DNA of 64,000 nt, from the NCBI RefSeq assembly GCF_001026905.1, contig NZ_LAQL01000005.1:182322-246321 (forward strand). The letters are read 5' to 3'. A model generated the notes under the pieces. It was not told the origin of the DNA, did not search any database, and was given only the letters and a program-made list of their open reading frames with translations. The position numbers and the translations under genes were made by a program. Positions 36,445-45,965 of this stretch are shown here, piece after piece. Origin of the DNA: Kiloniella spongiae (lineage in GTDB: Bacteria; Pseudomonadota; Alphaproteobacteria; Kiloniellales; Kiloniellaceae). Each line of letters begins with the position of its first letter. Position 1 is the stretch's first letter.

Positions 36445-36459
36445 GGGACAAAATGTCTC
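36445..36459. promoter_or_regulatory. Candidate upstream activator site for the NtrC-type regulator
   Basis: Near-perfect dyad GGGACA-AAA-TGTCTC, with a half-site-like GTCCCATTTT about 30 bp downstream. It lies about 110 bp upstream of the -24/-12 promoter, the usual distance for enhancer sites. The rest of the 439-bp gap (36282-36720) holds no gene. Confidence 0.45.
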
Positions 36460-36567
36460 TATTCGTAAATTTACCGCATCATAACGTCCCATTTTCCATT
36501 ATCACGATCACTTCATAGATAAAACAAAAGTGGCTGAAATTAACCCTTTTACCCGACATCAAAGTCT

Positions 36568-36583
36568 TTGGCACAACACTTGC
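36568..36583 (+). promoter_or_regulatory. Sigma-54 (-24/-12) promoter of the OFA carrier gene
   Basis: TTGGCAC-N5-TTGC: the invariant GG (36570-36571) and GC (36582-36583) have the required 12-bp register, and 13 or so of 15 consensus positions match. The transcription start is expected near 36595, leaving a leader of about 126 nt before the ATG. Confidence 0.85.
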
Positions 36584-36720
36584 GCTTAGAGGCAAAGGTC
36601 TCGTGATTATCAAATCCAAATAATTCCATTATGAGGCCCGTAAACAGGGAAACTGCTTCGTCAAGAATCCAACATTAACCGAAGCAGGAAATAATAAATC
36701 AATAAGAGGAGATCTCTACC

Positions 36721-38457
36721 ATGACCGGTTTTATGGCCATGTTAAATAAAGAGCATATTATAGCTAAGCCCGGTTTCAATCGCTGGCTCGTCCCCCCTGC
36801 ATCTATCGCAATCCATCTGTGTATCGGGTCTGTTTATGCCTGGAGTATTTTTAATGCCCCCTTGGTTAAAGAATACGGCGTTGTAACAGGCGCCGCAGAT
36901 GATTGGAGCCTGAGTTCCGTTGTCTGGATTTTTTCTACAGCTATTGTATTTCTAGGCTTAGCCGCTGCTATCGGTGGTAAATGGCTAGAACGCGTAGGTC
37001 CACGAGCTGTTGGCGTACTCGCAGCCTGTTGTTGGGGCGGCGGCTTCCTAATTGGTGGCCTGGGTATCTCTACACACCAACTCTGGTTGATTTATCTCGG
37101 CTATGGCGCCATTGGCGGCGTTGGCTTGGGTCTCGCTTATGTTTCACCAGTCAGCACTCTTATACGCTGGTTCCCGGACCGTCGCGGTATGGCCACAGGT
37201 ATGGCAATTATGGGGTTTGGTGGTGGCGCCATGATTGGTGCCCCTCTCAAAACCTACCTATTGGAATTATTTTACCAAGCTCCTGAATATCTGGGTAAAG
37301 TGACCGATATTGATCTTATTACCCAAGGAGGGCGTCGGTTCGCCGAAGTTGCCGGTGGACAGGTAGAAGTCGTTGTTGCTTCTGTATCAGACATGGCCAA
37401 AGTACCTCTAGTTGGCCCGGAAGGTGTTTATGTAGTCGGAACAGGAGATACTGGCGTCACAGGTGTATTCCTGACACTCGGCATCGCTTATTTTATCGTC
37501 ATGATGATAGCCGCCTTTTCATACCGTATTCCTGCCCCTGGCTGGAAGCCAGAAGGATGGGTGGCGCCCTCTGCCGACGAATCAAGCAAGCGTATGATTA
37601 CAAACGATGATGTGCACATAGATCAGGCAATCAAGACACCACAATTTTATCGTTTGTGGATTGTACTTTGTTTTAATGTAACAGCTGGTATTGGTGTTAT
37701 TGGTGTTGCTAAAACGATGATGACAGAAATATTCGGGTCAACACTTCCGGGTGTTGTTGATGCCAGCTTTGCAGCAACCTATGTCCTCATGATTTCAGTC
37801 TTTAACATGTGCGGCCGATTTATTTGGGCTTCAATGTCAGATTTTATCGGGCGTAAAAATACCTATCACTGCTTCTTTGTCCTTGGTACGCTTCTATATA
37901 TTTCTATTCCCTTCGTTGCGAACCAAGTCAGCGTTAACCCAGCAATCATGTGGCTCGTACTGTTCTATGCTGCAACAATGGTGATCTTCACCATGTATGG
38001 CGGGGGATTTGCAACTATACCGGCCTATATTGCTGATGTATTTGGGACTCTTCACGTTGGTGGTATCCATGGTCGCTTATTAACAGCCTGGAGTACGGCT
38101 GGTGTCTTAGGGCCTTTTGCTATCACTTATCTACGCCAACTATCGCTCGATAGTGCTCTGATAGACTTAGCAGGCAAAGTTGACCCCGCAGTATTTCAAG
38201 CCAAGTTCGGGGCAAGCATGGATAAGCTGCAAGAACTGATTGCCGCAAAAACCGTTACAATCACAAAGCTAATGGAAATTGCACCCGAAGGCACAGTCGA
38301 TCCGACACCAAGTCTTTACAATACAACCATGTACGCTATGGCTGCTCTATTGGTAATCGCATTTTTCGCAAACCTCGGGGTCAAGCATGTTGAAGGAAAA
38401 CACCATGTTCACAACACGCACCCAGAATTATCAAAGGACATGCAAAAGGCAGCATAA
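36721..38457 (+). CDS. OFA-family MFS transporter (oxalate/formate antiporter-like)
   Basis: A 578-residue major facilitator with 12 predicted helices. Family signs: HLCIGSVYAWSIFNAPL in helix 1, LGYGAIGGVGLGLAYVSPVS, the loop RWFPDRRGMATGMAIMGFGG and GRFIWASMSDFIGRKN. It is longer than the oxalate carrier OxlT: about 60 extra residues lie between helices 6 and 7 (around VTDIDLITQGGRRFAEVAGG) and another soluble segment precedes the last helix. AGAGGAG serves as ribosome site. Transcription is sigma-54 controlled by the divergent two-component pair. No oxalate-degrading genes are nearby, so a monocarboxylate such as pyruvate, lactate or a keto acid is as likely. Confidence 0.88.
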   Translation: MTGFMAMLNKEHIIAKPGFNRWLVPPASIAIHLCIGSVYAWSIFNAPLVKEYGVVTGAADDWSLSSVVWIFSTAIVFLGLAAAIGGKWLERVGPRAVGVLAACCWGGGFLIGGLGISTHQLWLIYLGYGAIGGVGLGLAYVSPVSTLIRWFPDRRGMATGMAIMGFGGGAMIGAPLKTYLLELFYQAPEYLGKVTDIDLITQGGRRFAEVAGGQVEVVVASVSDMAKVPLVGPEGVYVVGTGDTGVTGVFLTLGIAYFIVMMIAAFSYRIPAPGWKPEGWVAPSADESSKRMITNDDVHIDQAIKTPQFYRLWIVLCFNVTAGIGVIGVAKTMMTEIFGSTLPGVVDASFAATYVLMISVFNMCGRFIWASMSDFIGRKNTYHCFFVLGTLLYISIPFVANQVSVNPAIMWLVLFYAATMVIFTMYGGGFATIPAYIADVFGTLHVGGIHGRLLTAWSTAGVLGPFAITYLRQLSLDSALIDLAGKVDPAVFQAKFGASMDKLQELIAAKTVTITKLMEIAPEGTVDPTPSLYNTTMYAMAALLVIAFFANLGVKHVEGKHHVHNTHPELSKDMQKAA

Positions 38458-38532
38458 AACGACTGAAAAATAAACCCAAAATAATTCACCGGTGAAGAAG
38501 AAGTCCCCTCTTCCCTGTCACACCGGACCTAG

Positions 38533-38570
38533 CCCTTGGAGTATTGTCTCCAAGGGTATTTTTTTCTTTT
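38533..38570 (+). terminator. Intrinsic terminator after the OFA carrier gene
   Basis: Perfect 9-bp stem CCCTTGGAG / CTCCAAGGG with a 6-nt loop, followed by TATTTTTTTC. Confidence 0.9.
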
Positions 38571-38584
38571 TATACTATCGGATG

Positions 38585-39004
38585 TTAATCAGAAAAAAAT
38601 TCTGCCGGATACAAAGATTTGAATGTTAACTCCACGGCTTTTCTTGCGCGTTGTTCCCAGTCTTCACGTCTTGTCCACTGATCCTGAATGGTAATGCCAG
38701 GTTTTCTTTTATCTCCGTGTACAATTCGGTTCCTGAGCTTGTTCATCCAGGAAAGTTCTTTCGGATCAATCCAAGAAAGCTGAGTACCATGCTCTTTGAC
38801 TTGAGCCTGAATAATAGAAGAACAGAGGATGATCGTCGCGGCCCAGGCTCCAACGCAGAAAGTCGCTTGCAAATCAATCATCAAGGCACAGGCCTGCTCA
38901 CTCGGCGCTTGCGAGCCCGATTGACTGTATTCAGCTTCCAGATCTTCAAACCCAAACCGGCGCTCTGACCAAATCACATCCTTGGGAAGATCAAGTTGAT
39001 CCAT
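38585..39004 (-). CDS. Hypothetical protein with HEPN-like RNxxxH motif
   Basis: A 139-residue mostly helical soluble protein of unknown function. Residues 91-96 are RNRIVH followed by GD, which fits the R-x4-6-H (RNxxxH) signature of HEPN domains, many of which are ribonucleases. A hydrophobic helix (ATFCVGAWAATIILCSSII) precedes it. No nucleotidyltransferase (MNT) partner or defence genes lie beside it, so a toxin role is not supported. It stands alone between convergent OFA carrier and carboxylase genes. The N-terminal third is acidic. Confidence 0.55.
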   Translation of the reverse strand: MDQLDLPKDVIWSERRFGFEDLEAEYSQSGSQAPSEQACALMIDLQATFCVGAWAATIILCSSIIQAQVKEHGTQLSWIDPKELSWMNKLRNRIVHGDKRKPGITIQDQWTRREDWEQRARKAVELTFKSLYPAEFFSD

Positions 39005-39098
39005 GTTTTATTCCAATCAACAAACCAGTAAAACCATTCTATGCAACAGTAACTTATCATTAATAGGCCTGCATCAACACAACAAGATAACGCTCAAG

Positions 39099-39127
39099 AA
39101 AAAGGACCGTATAAAACGGCCCTTTTT
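39099..39127 (-). terminator. Terminator after pccA
   Basis: Stem AAAAAGGACCGT / ACGGCCCTTTTT (one mismatch) with a 5-nt loop, 25 bp past the pccA stop. The A/T-rich stem ends supply a T run in both directions. Confidence 0.75.
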
Positions 39128-39151
39128 CAGTCAAAAGTCGAGCGTTAAATT

Positions 39152-41161
39152 TTACTCAAATTCAATAATCACCTGATCAACCACAAGGCTTTCGCCAGCT
39201 GAGGCGGACACTTTGCTGACGACGAGATCCTTTTCGGCGCGAAGGATGTTTTCCATCTTCATGGCTTCAATAACAGCAAGCTCTTCTCCTGCTTTCACAC
39301 TTTGCCCTTCCTCTACAGCCACAGAGACCAACAGTCCTGGCATTGGTGACAGAAGGAACTTGGACATATCCGGCGGAAGTTTTTCTGGCATCAGTTCGTT
39401 ATAACCAGCCAGGCGGCTTTCAATGACCAGCGCCTCAACAGTCAAACCAGAAAGAGTTAACTTGAGTGCAGGTCCTCTGCGATCAATCTGGATAACGGTC
39501 TCTTGCCCATTTACTTCCCCGAAGAAGACGGGTTCATGCGCGAGCCAATCGCCCCTGATCAAGGTTTCAAAGCCATCACCCGAAACTAGATATCCGTCAT
39601 CCTGCAAATCAATAAGAACAGAGTGTGCTTTGCGATCAACAACAACAGTAAGTTCAACCGGAATATCTACGCCTGCAATACCGTTCAAATGCGCAGCAAG
39701 GGCTGTCTGTTCCGTCAAGTTAGTTTGTAGAACAGCCGCGACAGAAATCAGCGTTTTCAACTGTTCATCAGTTGCTTCCAAACCAAGGAAACCATCGGGA
39801 AATTCTTCGGCAATGTAATTTGTCGTCAATCGCCCTTCAACAAAGCGATCTTGAGACATCACAGCAGAGAGGAAGCCCATGTTATGATTGATACCACGGA
39901 TATAGTATGAATCCAGTGCCGTTCGCATGGACTCAATAGCTGACAACCGATCTGGACCATAAGTACAAAGCTTGGCAATCATTGGATCATAGAACATAGA
40001 GATCTCTGATCCTTCCTCAACACCTGTATCCACACGAATAACAGGGCGCCCATTGTACTCTTCGTCTGATTCCGGTGCTTCATAACGCACAAGTCGTCCG
40101 ATCGAAGGCAGGAAATTTCTCAGTGGATCTTCGGCATAGACACGAGATTCAACCGCCCAACCTTCCAGTTTGACTTCATCCTGTGTTAGCCCAAGCTTCT
40201 CACCAGCAGCAACCCGGATCATCCATTCGACTATATCAATCCCGGTAATCAATTCGGTAACAGGGTGTTCGACCTGAATACGAGTATTCATCTCAAGGAA
40301 GTAAAAATTCTTGTCTTTATCGACAATGAATTCCACCGTACCCGCAGAATGATAATTTACTGCATGGCCAAGGGCGACAGCTTCAGATCCCATCGCCGCA
40401 CGTGTGGCTTCGTCCAAGAATGGGGATGGTGCCTCTTCAATCACCTTTTGATGACGACGTTGAATGGAACATTCCCGCTCTCCAAGATGAATGATATTAC
40501 CGTGTTTATCACCGATAACCTGAATTTCAATATGCCGAGGTTCTTCAATAAACTTCTCGATGAAAATACGATCATCACCAAAGCTAGAACGCGCTTCATT
40601 CTGTGCAGAACGATATCCTTCACGCGCTTCTTCGTCATTATAAGCGACCCGCATTCCCTTACCACCACCACCGGCAGAGGCTTTGATCATAACGGGATAA
40701 CCGATATCACTGGAAATCTTGACCGCTTCATCAGCATCTTCAATTAAATCCATATGCCCGGGAACGGTGCTCACATTTGATTTTTGCGCCAAATGCTTGG
40801 ACTCAATTTTATCGCCCATAGCACCAATCGCATTGGTTGGTGGGCCGATAAAGACGATATCAGCATCATCCAATGCTTTCACAAAGGACGCATTTTCCGA
40901 GAGAAATCCAAAGCCGGGATGAACAGCCTGTGCGCCTGTTTCTTTACAGGCAGCAATGATTTTTTCAATAACAAGATAACTCTCGGCGGATGCTGCCGGA
41001 CCAATGTGAACAGCTTCATCAGCCATTTCTACATGGAGCGACGCCGCATCAGCATCAGAATAGACTGCAACCGTTTTGATACCCATTTTTTGGGCTGTAC
41101 GGATGACGCGGCAAGCAATCTCACCACGGTTTGCAATAAGTATTTTTTCAAACAAGGCCAC
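39152..41161 (-). CDS. pccA: Propionyl/acetyl-CoA carboxylase alpha subunit (biotin carboxylase + BCCP)
   Basis: A 669-residue biotin enzyme subunit. The ATP-grasp biotin carboxylase part covers about residues 1-450 (KILIANRGEIACRVIRTAQK; KASAGGGGKGMRVA; MNTRIQVEHPVTE). The linker region is followed by a biotinyl domain with K635 in EAMKMEN. It transfers bicarbonate-derived CO2 to biotin for the PccB partner. Encoded 73 bp after pccB. A methylcrotonyl- or generic acyl-CoA carboxylase is possible, but the pairing with a PccB-type subunit favours propionyl-CoA. Confidence 0.92.
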   Translation of the reverse strand: MALFEKILIANRGEIACRVIRTAQKMGIKTVAVYSDADAASLHVEMADEAVHIGPAASAESYLVIEKIIAACKETGAQAVHPGFGFLSENASFVKALDDADIVFIGPPTNAIGAMGDKIESKHLAQKSNVSTVPGHMDLIEDADEAVKISSDIGYPVMIKASAGGGGKGMRVAYNDEEAREGYRSAQNEARSSFGDDRIFIEKFIEEPRHIEIQVIGDKHGNIIHLGERECSIQRRHQKVIEEAPSPFLDEATRAAMGSEAVALGHAVNYHSAGTVEFIVDKDKNFYFLEMNTRIQVEHPVTELITGIDIVEWMIRVAAGEKLGLTQDEVKLEGWAVESRVYAEDPLRNFLPSIGRLVRYEAPESDEEYNGRPVIRVDTGVEEGSEISMFYDPMIAKLCTYGPDRLSAIESMRTALDSYYIRGINHNMGFLSAVMSQDRFVEGRLTTNYIAEEFPDGFLGLEATDEQLKTLISVAAVLQTNLTEQTALAAHLNGIAGVDIPVELTVVVDRKAHSVLIDLQDDGYLVSGDGFETLIRGDWLAHEPVFFGEVNGQETVIQIDRRGPALKLTLSGLTVEALVIESRLAGYNELMPEKLPPDMSKFLLSPMPGLLVSVAVEEGQSVKAGEELAVIEAMKMENILRAEKDLVVSKVSASAGESLVVDQVIIEFE

Positions 41162-41234
41162 GATTTTAAGCCCCCTGATTTATGATGACACTATAAAGTC
41201 GAGATCTGTTTTTCATTGGAAACAGCTCCATCAT

Positions 41235-42779
41235 TTACAGCGGCAAATTGCTGTGTTTTTTCCAAGGATTCTGCTGCTGCTTGTTTTTAAGCATTCGCAG
41301 GGCTTTTGAAACGCGACGCCTTGTACCGTGTGGCATAATCACATCATCAATAAAACCACGAGAAGCAGCTACAAAGGGGTTCGCAAATTTTTGACGATAC
41401 TCTTCTGTGCGTTCTTCGATTTTTTCTGCATCGCCAATATCCTGACGGAAGATAATCTCAACAGCCCCTTTCGGCCCCATCACAGCGATTTCAGAAGTCG
41501 GCCAGGCATAGTTTACATCACCTCGTAAATGCTTTGATGACATCACATCATAGGCACCGCCATAAGCTTTACGGGTAATAACCGTTACCTTTGGTACCGT
41601 CGCTTCTGCATAGGCGTAAAGAAGCTTCGCACCGTGTTTAATAATACCGTTGTATTCCTGTGATGTACCGGGCAAGAAACCGGGAACGTCAACCAAGGTC
41701 ACAAGCGGAATATTAAAGCAATCACAGAAACGAACAAAACGTGCGGCCTTAATTGATGATGCGATATCCAAACATCCGGCAAGAACCATCGGTTGGTTCG
41801 CAACGACGCCGACTGTTTCGCCATCAACACGCGCCAAACCGACCAAAATATTTCCGGCATAGTCAGGTTGAATTTCAAAAAATTCGCCATCATCGACAAT
41901 TTTGCTAATAAGCTCCTGCATATCATAGGGCTTATTAGGATTATCCGGGATCAATGTATCCAGAGAAAATTCATCGCGATCCGCAGGGTCTGCTGATGGT
42001 TTTGACGGTGCTTTTTCTCGGTTGGATGATGGCAGGAAACTCATAAATCGACGAAGCTCTAGCAAAGCTTCAACATCGTTTTCAAATGCGAGGTCTGCAA
42101 CGCCAGATTTACTGCTATGGGTAATGGCACCGCCCAGTTCTTCCGCTGTGACCTCTTCGTGGGTCACCGTTTTAACTACGTCAGGCCCGGTCACGAACAT
42201 ATAAGAACTATCTTTGACCATAAAAATGAAGTCAGTCAGAGCCGGTGAATAAACCGCCCCACCCGCACAAGGTCCCATAATCATGGAAATTTGGGGAATG
42301 ACACCTGATGCCATAGCATTACGTTGGAAAATTTCCGCATAGCCAGCAAGAGAATCAACACCTTCTTGAATACGTGCGCCACCTGAATCATTGAGCCCAA
42401 TAACCGGGGCTCCAACCTCCATGGCTTTATCCATGATTTTTATGATTTTTTGCGCGTGAGAAGCAGAGAGCGACCCGCCAAAAACGGTAAAGTCCTGGCT
42501 ATAGACAAAAACCAGTCGACCGTTAATTGTGCCACTTCCAGTGACAACACCGTCTCCTGGAACACTTTGCTGTTCCATACCGAAGTCGATACAACGGTGT
42601 TCTACAAACATGTCCCATTCTTCAAAGGACCCTTCGTCGAGTAAAACGTCAATACGCTCACGCGCGGCAAGTTTACCTTTACCATGCTGCGCATTTATTC
42701 GACGTTCTCCTCCACCGCTTCTGGCAGCCTGTCGCTTTGCTTCCAGCTTTTGTATGATATCCTGCACGTGTTCCCCCAC
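41235..42779 (-). CDS. pccB: Propionyl-CoA carboxylase beta subunit (carboxyltransferase)
   Basis: A 514-residue carboxyltransferase of the crotonase-like double-domain fold. Typical features: [20 protein letters not shown] at the N-terminus, [39 protein letters not shown] and [16 protein letters not shown], then a C-domain with [20 protein letters not shown] and [16 protein letters not shown]. It moves the carboxyl group from biotin to propionyl-CoA to give methylmalonyl-CoA. First of the two carboxylase genes. Confidence 0.94.
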   Translation of the reverse strand: MGEHVQDIIQKLEAKRQAARSGGGERRINAQHGKGKLAARERIDVLLDEGSFEEWDMFVEHRCIDFGMEQQSVPGDGVVTGSGTINGRLVFVYSQDFTVFGGSLSASHAQKIIKIMDKAMEVGAPVIGLNDSGGARIQEGVDSLAGYAEIFQRNAMASGVIPQISMIMGPCAGGAVYSPALTDFIFMVKDSSYMFVTGPDVVKTVTHEEVTAEELGGAITHSSKSGVADLAFENDVEALLELRRFMSFLPSSNREKAPSKPSADPADRDEFSLDTLIPDNPNKPYDMQELISKIVDDGEFFEIQPDYAGNILVGLARVDGETVGVVANQPMVLAGCLDIASSIKAARFVRFCDCFNIPLVTLVDVPGFLPGTSQEYNGIIKHGAKLLYAYAEATVPKVTVITRKAYGGAYDVMSSKHLRGDVNYAWPTSEIAVMGPKGAVEIIFRQDIGDAEKIEERTEEYRQKFANPFVAASRGFIDDVIMPHGTRRRVSKALRMLKNKQQQNPWKKHSNLPL

Positions 42780-42882
42780 GTTGTTATGTCATCAATTCCG
42801 AGGCGCAGTTTTGCACTGCGATATTTAACAGGACGTAATTGATAGCACGTAGGGTTAAACGATACTAGTACTCTGTAACTAG

Positions 42883-43596
42883 TCAGTCATGAATTAGACT
42901 CAAAAATTTCATTGCAGTGCGAAATTCAGTTAAAATATTTACATGACGCTGTTCGGCTTCTTCATCAGCACCCCAGCGTTCGATTTGAAATTTTTCATGT
43001 AAAAGTACGACTTCTATAGCCTTTTCAACATCTATATGCTTTTGAAGAAGCGCCAAACCGACGATCAAAGATCCACTCGTTCTGACGATAGCTGATAATG
43101 CTGCCAATTCCATATTGGGAAAACTGCACACAGCTTTTTTAAGTGCAGAGACCGCACTTTCTGATTGTTCAACACTCAAAAGGCCACTGGTTGTTGCTAA
43201 AGGTGCATCAAAGGTCAATGCAGCCCAATCCAGTAACGGTTGCCATACTTCTTTTTGTAAATCTTGAAGTTCAGGCGTACTGTCATCCCAATAGCACAAC
43301 AGATCGTGCCCGGCATACTCACCAATCCCCTCTTCAGCTTGCAATCTTTCGTTTCCAACCCAATCAATCGCTGTACAGGTAAGGGTCATCATTGGCATTT
43401 TTGCCGCATCAATTTCCTTTTCCTGGGCTTGCCATTCCGCAGCAACAGCTTCGGCCAGTTTCAAGGTAGGAAAAGATAACGGGAGTTGTTCGGGTGTCTT
43501 CACAACACGTCCATCAAGGAGAACAACAAAACCATCATCCGAAGCTTCGGCTGTTGCCTGTTTATAAAATCGTTTTAAAGCAAGTGTAGAAGACAT
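42883..43596 (-). CDS. ATP12-family F1-ATPase assembly chaperone
   Basis: A 237-residue protein of the ATP12 family (PF07542), which in mitochondria helps assemble the alpha subunit of F1-ATPase. KRFYKQATAEASDDGFVVLLDGR-type start, GRVVKTPEQLPLSFPTL, and CYWDDSTPELQDLQKEVWQP are typical. It is restricted largely to alphaproteobacteria and mitochondria, which supports the taxonomic call. It follows a HAD phosphatase gene on the same strand in the usual alphaproteobacterial cluster. Confidence 0.9.
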   Translation of the reverse strand: MSSTLALKRFYKQATAEASDDGFVVLLDGRVVKTPEQLPLSFPTLKLAEAVAAEWQAQEKEIDAAKMPMMTLTCTAIDWVGNERLQAEEGIGEYAGHDLLCYWDDSTPELQDLQKEVWQPLLDWAALTFDAPLATTSGLLSVEQSESAVSALKKAVCSFPNMELAALSAIVRTSGSLIVGLALLQKHIDVEKAIEVVLLHEKFQIERWGADEEAEQRHVNILTEFRTAMKFLSLIHD

Positions 43597-43649
43597 CAGT
43601 TCAGTCTATTCGTCAGTTAGGATTAAACAGCAGGTTTTCACAATTTCTA

Positions 43650-44324
43650 TTATACCAAATCAGCAAAGCGTTCAGGAAGTTCTTCGCAAGAATTCACAAC
43701 GATATGTGCACCTGCATCAAACAGAGACCGTGTTTCATGATATCCCCAGGAAACACCAACGGCTGAGACACCCGCTGCACGCGCCATTTCAATATCATAA
43801 GTGGTATCACCAATCATGACGGTATCTTGCGGATCAACACCATTTTCTGCCATTGCCTGATAAAGAATTTCTGGATGAGGTTTGCTTGGTCCGTCATCTG
43901 CAGTTTTCAACGTGATAAAATGATCATTAAAACCGTGATGATCGAGGCTCTTTTTTAGTCCCCTTAAATTTTTACCCGTCGCAATAGCCAACAGCGTTTC
44001 AGGTTGATCCAAGCGTAGCAGCATTTCCCGAACACCTGTAAAAACGGGTTCTTCAAAACAGGGTTTTTGTCGTGCTTTCACAAACGATTCCCGATAAGAA
44101 TCAGAAACCTTACAAGCCAGTTCCCAGTCAGTATCCTTAGGCAGCATCTCTGCTACTGCATATTCCAACTTCAAACCAACAATACGACGAACATCTTCCA
44201 ACGTCGGCTCTGGAAGATCATTGGCCACAAAAGCTTCGATCATATTTTTATGAATATTGAACTGGCTATCAACAAGTGTGCCGTCAAAATCAAAAATAAC
44301 CAATTTAAAAGGCTGATCAGGCAC
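43650..44324 (-). CDS. HAD-IA family hydrolase (phosphoglycolate phosphatase-like)
   Basis: A 224-residue phosphatase. Motif I IFDFDGTLVDS at about residues 10-20 has both catalytic Asp; motif II lies in LLAIATGKN, motif III Lys in GPSKPHPEIL and motif IV in MIGDTTYDIEMARAAG. The helical cap lies between motifs I and II. It is placed between rluC-type and ATP12 genes, an arrangement common in alphaproteobacteria. Substrate not defined by sequence. Confidence 0.9.
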   Translation of the reverse strand: MPDQPFKLVIFDFDGTLVDSQFNIHKNMIEAFVANDLPEPTLEDVRRIVGLKLEYAVAEMLPKDTDWELACKVSDSYRESFVKARQKPCFEEPVFTGVREMLLRLDQPETLLAIATGKNLRGLKKSLDHHGFNDHFITLKTADDGPSKPHPEILYQAMAENGVDPQDTVMIGDTTYDIEMARAAGVSAVGVSWGYHETRSLFDAGAHIVVNSCEELPERFADLV

Positions 44325-44367
44325 CTTTACCTCACTTAAATTTATCCCTTAGAGAATATTCCGGGGA

Positions 44368-45426
44368 TCAAAATTCTTTAGACTTGTAAAAATCTCTCAA
44401 CTCACGCGGCGGGCAATGCGCAAGATCCCCCGCATAACCTTCGAGCAAGTCAACCGCATCATCACCATGCCCTTGCTTAAAGCCAAGCGCTTTCCATGCT
44501 TCGACCATATGAGGGGAAAGATCCGCTTTCACCCTAAGCGTTGTTCCATCTTCAGGGTGAGGAACAGCAATTTCCCGAGCATGCAACATCATGTCTTTTG
44601 AAACTTTGTTTCCCAATGGATAAGCATCTTTGCCACCGTACTTGCCATCCCCCAGGATCGGCGCCTCAAGTGCTCCGCAATGGGCACGGAGCTGGTGTGT
44701 ACGGCCAGTTAAAGGCATCAAAGCGATCCAAGCCGCTTTACGCCCAACTTTATCAATCATATTATAAAGGGTCAGCGCTTCTTTTCCGGTATCATAATCG
44801 ATCACCATCTTTTCGCCCTGCGCGCCAGCCTGTTTTTCCAACGGCAGGTATATCCAACCCTTTTTTTGCGGTGGGACAGCTGCAACAAGCGCCCAATATA
44901 CTTTTTTAGCTGTTTTGCCTTTAAAAGATTTGGTCAGAATACGGGCAGAATTTGCATTTCGCGCAAGGAGTAAAACACCGCTTGTATCCTTATCCAACCG
45001 GTGTACCAAACGCGGTTTTTCCTGCTTGTCATAACAAAGAGCTTCCAGCATCCCATCCAAATGCCTGCTTTGCCCCGTTCCACCTTGTACGGCCAAACCT
45101 GCGGGCTTATTCAATGCAATGACAGAATCATCCCGGTAAATCACCATATCCCTGACATACTGAATTTCTTCAGGACTCATGGTTGGTTCATTTCTTTTTG
45201 GACGGTTTTCTGCAGAACGATCAGGAACCGGTGGAACCCGTATTTCCTGTCCCGGTTCTAAGCGGGACGAAGCTTTTGCACGTTTGCCATCAATACGGAC
45301 CTGACCTTTGCGCAACATCTTCTCGACCTGGATATAACTAAAAGCCGGGTAATGCTTTTTGAACCAACGATCAAGACGTACGCCGCCATCATCTGTTCCA
45401 ACTTTAACCATGGTAACGGCACTCAT
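44368..45426 (-). CDS. rluC: RluC/RluD-type 23S rRNA pseudouridine synthase
   Basis: A 352-residue RNA-modifying enzyme. The N-terminal S4 RNA-binding domain (VRLDRWFKKHYPAFSYIQVE; MLRKGQVRIDGKRAKA) is followed by the RluA-family catalytic domain with the Asp in PRLVHRLDKDTSGVLLLARN and the TGRTHQLRAHC motif. The C-terminus is about 40 residues longer than in E. coli RluC. The start codon overlaps the crcB stop (ATGA). RluC specificity is inferred from S4 plus sequence type. Confidence 0.88.
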   Translation of the reverse strand: MSAVTMVKVGTDDGGVRLDRWFKKHYPAFSYIQVEKMLRKGQVRIDGKRAKASSRLEPGQEIRVPPVPDRSAENRPKRNEPTMSPEEIQYVRDMVIYRDDSVIALNKPAGLAVQGGTGQSRHLDGMLEALCYDKQEKPRLVHRLDKDTSGVLLLARNANSARILTKSFKGKTAKKVYWALVAAVPPQKKGWIYLPLEKQAGAQGEKMVIDYDTGKEALTLYNMIDKVGRKAAWIALMPLTGRTHQLRAHCGALEAPILGDGKYGGKDAYPLGNKVSKDMMLHAREIAVPHPEDGTTLRVKADLSPHMVEAWKALGFKQGHGDDAVDLLEGYAGDLAHCPPRELRDFYKSKEF

Positions 45427-45803
45427 ACGACAAAAGACCTCATTAGATAATATCCAGCAACAAAGGCTGCTATAGAGAGAAAGACAGATAAAGACAAGTA
45501 CAAGGCTGCCAATCCAATGGCATCGCGCTGGAAAAGAACAACAACATCCATCGAAAAGGTCGAAAAGGTTGTAAATGCGCCCAACAAGCCAACACTCAGA
45601 AAAGCTCTCAGTTCCTGTGATAAAAGATCACCAACACCAATTAAAGGAACAAGTATGCCCATAGCAAACGAGCCAACGATATTCACGGTCAGCGTTCCAA
45701 CAGGTATCATTGTACCGACCATGGAACCCATCATTATGATGACCAGATATCGTCCCATTGCCCCGATAGCACCACCAAGAGCAACCGCTGCCAACATCTT
45801 CAT
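45423..45803 (-). CDS. crcB: Fluoride ion channel CrcB/Fluc
   Basis: A 126-residue four-helix membrane protein that exports fluoride as a dual-topology dimer. The signature GLLGAFTTFSTFSMD and the N-terminal GGAIGAMGRYLV, with NIVGSFAMGILVPL, are intact, including the Phe/Thr/Ser residues of the fluoride path. Overlaps rluC by 4 bp. No fluoride riboswitch was recognised upstream. Its relevance is heightened by the putative fluoroacetate dehalogenase in the same window. Confidence 0.93.
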   Translation of the reverse strand: MKMLAAVALGGAIGAMGRYLVIIMMGSMVGTMIPVGTLTVNIVGSFAMGILVPLIGVGDLLSQELRAFLSVGLLGAFTTFSTFSMDVVVLFQRDAIGLAALYLSLSVFLSIAAFVAGYYLMRSFVV

Positions 45804-45965
45804 TACATACCTGCCAAGATGATCAAATCAGAATGACCCCTAGAAAGAATCTTTACAGAAGGTCACTACTTAACCAAGATAGTCCTTATGCATTCAGTTC
45901 TAACTAACAAATATGCGGCAGCTTGGCAAAATAAGAGAAAATGGCTTTTCTAATACCGCAACAGC

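Noticed and set aside
36721..38457. Oxalate catabolism locus
   Set aside because: The carrier resembles OxlT-type proteins, but no formyl-CoA transferase or oxalyl-CoA decarboxylase gene lies in the window.
38585..39004. HEPN-MNT toxin-antitoxin system
   Set aside because: Only the HEPN-like half is seen; neighbouring genes are an MFS carrier and a carboxylase, with no nucleotidyltransferase.
45804..45965. Possible fluoride riboswitch before crcB
   Set aside because: The conserved riboswitch blocks could not be found in the 162 bp upstream of the crcB start.
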